DNA of 64,000 bases, taken from NCBI GenBank assembly GCA_017453565.1, contig JAFTEQ010000003.1, forward strand, positions 1-64,000. Reading direction: 5' to 3'. Origin of the DNA: Bacteroidales bacterium (lineage in GTDB: Bacteria; Bacteroidota; Bacteroidia; Bacteroidales; UBA932). Made by a program: the position numbers and the translations under genes. This document shows, piece after piece, positions 62,814 to 64,000 of the stretch (position 1 is its first letter; each line of letters opens with the position of its first letter). A model generated the notes under the pieces. It saw only the letters and a program-made list of their open reading frames with translations. It was not told the origin of the DNA and searched no databases.

Positions 62814-64000
62814 TTACCAGGTCCAGGTTTCTCCCGGCTGCGGGTCTTCTAAGCCGGTAGCCGTTACGGTGATGGTGCATTGCGCCCGTTTGCCGCTGGC
62901 CTCCGCCGTAATCACGGCGGTACCGGCCTTGAGGGCCTTCACGTTGCCGACGTTGTCCACGCTGGCAACCGAGGCGTCGGACGAGGACCAGCTCACGGGT
63001 CCCGAGATGGAGGCGTCGGTGATGGTGGCCACGAGGGTGAGTGTCTGCCCCAGCTGCAGGGTCTCGCTGGTGTTGTTCAGGCTGATGCCTTGGTCGTTGG
63101 TTGCGGGCGGGTCATACGGGATGAACTTGTCGAGACCATATCCTAAGGTGCCGGCAGTAACGAAGTATGACATATAGATTTGAACATAGCCGAGGTCAGG
63201 ATAAAACCAGCTATTCTGCAGGTATTCATCATCCCCCTGCCAGGTGGCCACGTCGCGGGCGCTGACGGCACCGTAGGAATTGTATTCGAAAGGAGTGGCC
63301 AGGGTCCCGACCCGGATTAAGTAGTATCGGTCTCCTTCATCGTCGGTGAGCAGGTCGCTCGCGATGCTGAAGGGGATGTCGTAGCCCGTCCCATAGGCGT
63401 CCTTGATGCGGTATTCCCCTTCAATGGAACACTTCTGCAGCACAATGTCTTCGTAGGTTCCGAGGCCCAGTTTTTGGGACAGGGTCTGAGAGCTGAAACT
63501 GCCCCGGCAGAGGTTGCTCCAGGTGATGTGCGGCGCCGTAATGGGCTGCATACGGGTAATGGCGCCCCGCACGACGGTCCGCTCCCGGGTGGTCTTCACG
63601 GCCATCTCTTCCCCGTCGGCGTAACGGAAAATCACCGAGAAACCGCCGGTCATCTTCACGGGCGGAACCACAAAGCAGAACTCGGTGACCCGGTCCTCGC
63701 TGAGCTGGACGGGCTCCGGGCAGTCGATGGTGATCTCGTTGTTGGTGTACTGCGGGTAGTAGAGCTCGTTGTCCTGCACGAAGCCCAGGATTTCGGGGGC
63801 CGAGGAAGCCGAAGCCTTCACCCTGGCGTAGCCGGAGATGGACTCGGCATTCAGCGAGTGCAGGACGAGCTGCCGTACGGAACCTGTCCCCTTGACCGGG
63901 ATGCAGAGATAGCCGCACACGTTCTTAAAGCCCAGGTAGCGGTCTTCCCTGTTCTTCGTCGCCGCCACCATGGTGTTCGACTTGGGGTCGAAGCTGCCGG
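62814..64000 (-). CDS. Surface protein with C-terminal BIG2 (bacterial Ig-like) domain (partial)
   Basis: At least 395 aa; the 5' end lies beyond the window. Much of the sequence is a beta-rich region of the Bacteroidales fimbrillin/surface-lipoprotein type (FKNVCGYLCIPVKGTGSVRQLVL, ISGYARVKAS). Residues from about 70 before the end form a BIG2 domain (ISLNNTSETLQLGQTLTLVATI, VSWSSSDASVASVDNVGNVKALKAGTAVITAEA). It ends TGLEDPQPGETWTW. It is probably surface-exposed. The next gene is the DUF6169-like island. Confidence 0.7.
   Translation of the reverse strand, partial: GSFDPKSNTMVAATKNREDRYLGFKNVCGYLCIPVKGTGSVRQLVLHSLNAESISGYARVKASASSAPEILGFVQDNELYYPQYTNNEITIDCPEPVQLSEDRVTEFCFVVPPVKMTGGFSVIFRYADGEEMAVKTTRERTVVRGAITRMQPITAPHITWSNLCRGSFSSQTLSQKLGLGTYEDIVLQKCSIEGEYRIKDAYGTGYDIPFSIASDLLTDDEGDRYYLIRVGTLATPFEYNSYGAVSARDVATWQGDDEYLQNSWFYPDLGYVQIYMSYFVTAGTLGYGLDKFIPYDPPATNDQGISLNNTSETLQLGQTLTLVATITDASISGPVSWSSSDASVASVDNVGNVKALKAGTAVITAEASGKRAQCTITVTATGLEDPQPGETWTW

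Overview
The window looks like chromosome from a high-GC member of the Bacteroidales (Rikenellaceae- or Cryptobacteroides-like). This is inferred from the recurrent Bacteroidetes -7 promoter element TAnnTTTG, many secreted proteins and LxxC lipoproteins, an SusC-like barrel without SusD, fimbrillin-like lipoproteins, a NagB-LmbE fusion and a long-tailed ribosomal protein S16. I see no transposase, integrase, CRISPR array or rRNA. Three tRNA genes are present: Leu-CAA, Pro-TGG and Leu-GAG.

Layout. 1-5288 (+): the 3' end of a membrane pyrophosphatase, then a tight amino-sugar run: a degenerate NagB fused to a PIG-L deacetylase, an intact NagB, a secreted metallo-beta-lactamase-fold hydrolase and a propeller lipoprotein. 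5299-9598 (-): an AroD-AroA fusion, AroB and an organophosphate-type MFS transporter. Divergent from these, 9665-12478 (+): a glycerol-1-phosphate dehydrogenase-like enzyme, a phosphomannomutase-fold HAD phosphatase and a glycerophosphodiesterase. 12485-16260 (-): a GH28 pectinase-like enzyme and an outer-membrane barrel receptor.

16322-22826 is a scarred region. It holds tRNA-Leu(CAA), a second copy of that tRNA's 3' end plus terminator 1.2 kb away, gene fragments (symporter-like, GH106-like, glycerol-3-phosphate dehydrogenase-like, DUF2961-like), a frameshifted GH2, and a lower-GC unit of a 47-aa peptide plus a fimbrillin-like lipoprotein. 22826-31433 carries a phosphoribosyltransferase-like protein with cytosine permease, a short-chain dehydrogenase remnant, a PAP2 phosphatase, a YccF protein and an intact LacZ-type beta-galactosidase.

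31495-48753 is mainly housekeeping and envelope: LolD, tRNA-Pro, an acyltransferase, a CDP-alcohol phosphatidyltransferase, a heparinase II/III-like protein, YifB, TsaE, an ECF sigma factor with a membrane-barrel partner, a TPR protein with an EnvC-like protein, malate dehydrogenase, a phosphopantetheinyl transferase and GH3. 48832-53455 (+) is one run, aroC-sufB-sufC-short sufD-ispE. 53456-55106 (-) is a second peptide plus fimbrillin-like lipoprotein pair. 55153-60682 is a surface-glycan block: two GT4, one GT2, and a flippase fused to a TupA-like ATP-grasp domain. 60713-61791 is rpsP-rimM. tRNA-Leu(GAG) is followed by a small AT-rich island with a 45-aa ORF and a DUF6169-like gene. The window ends inside a BIG2-domain surface protein.

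The best candidates for something undescribed are the two-gene DUF6169-like island beside tRNA-Leu(GAG), the recurring short YxAP peptide paired with fimbrillin-like lipoproteins, the flippase/ATP-grasp fusion, and the glycerol-1-phosphate-type cluster.
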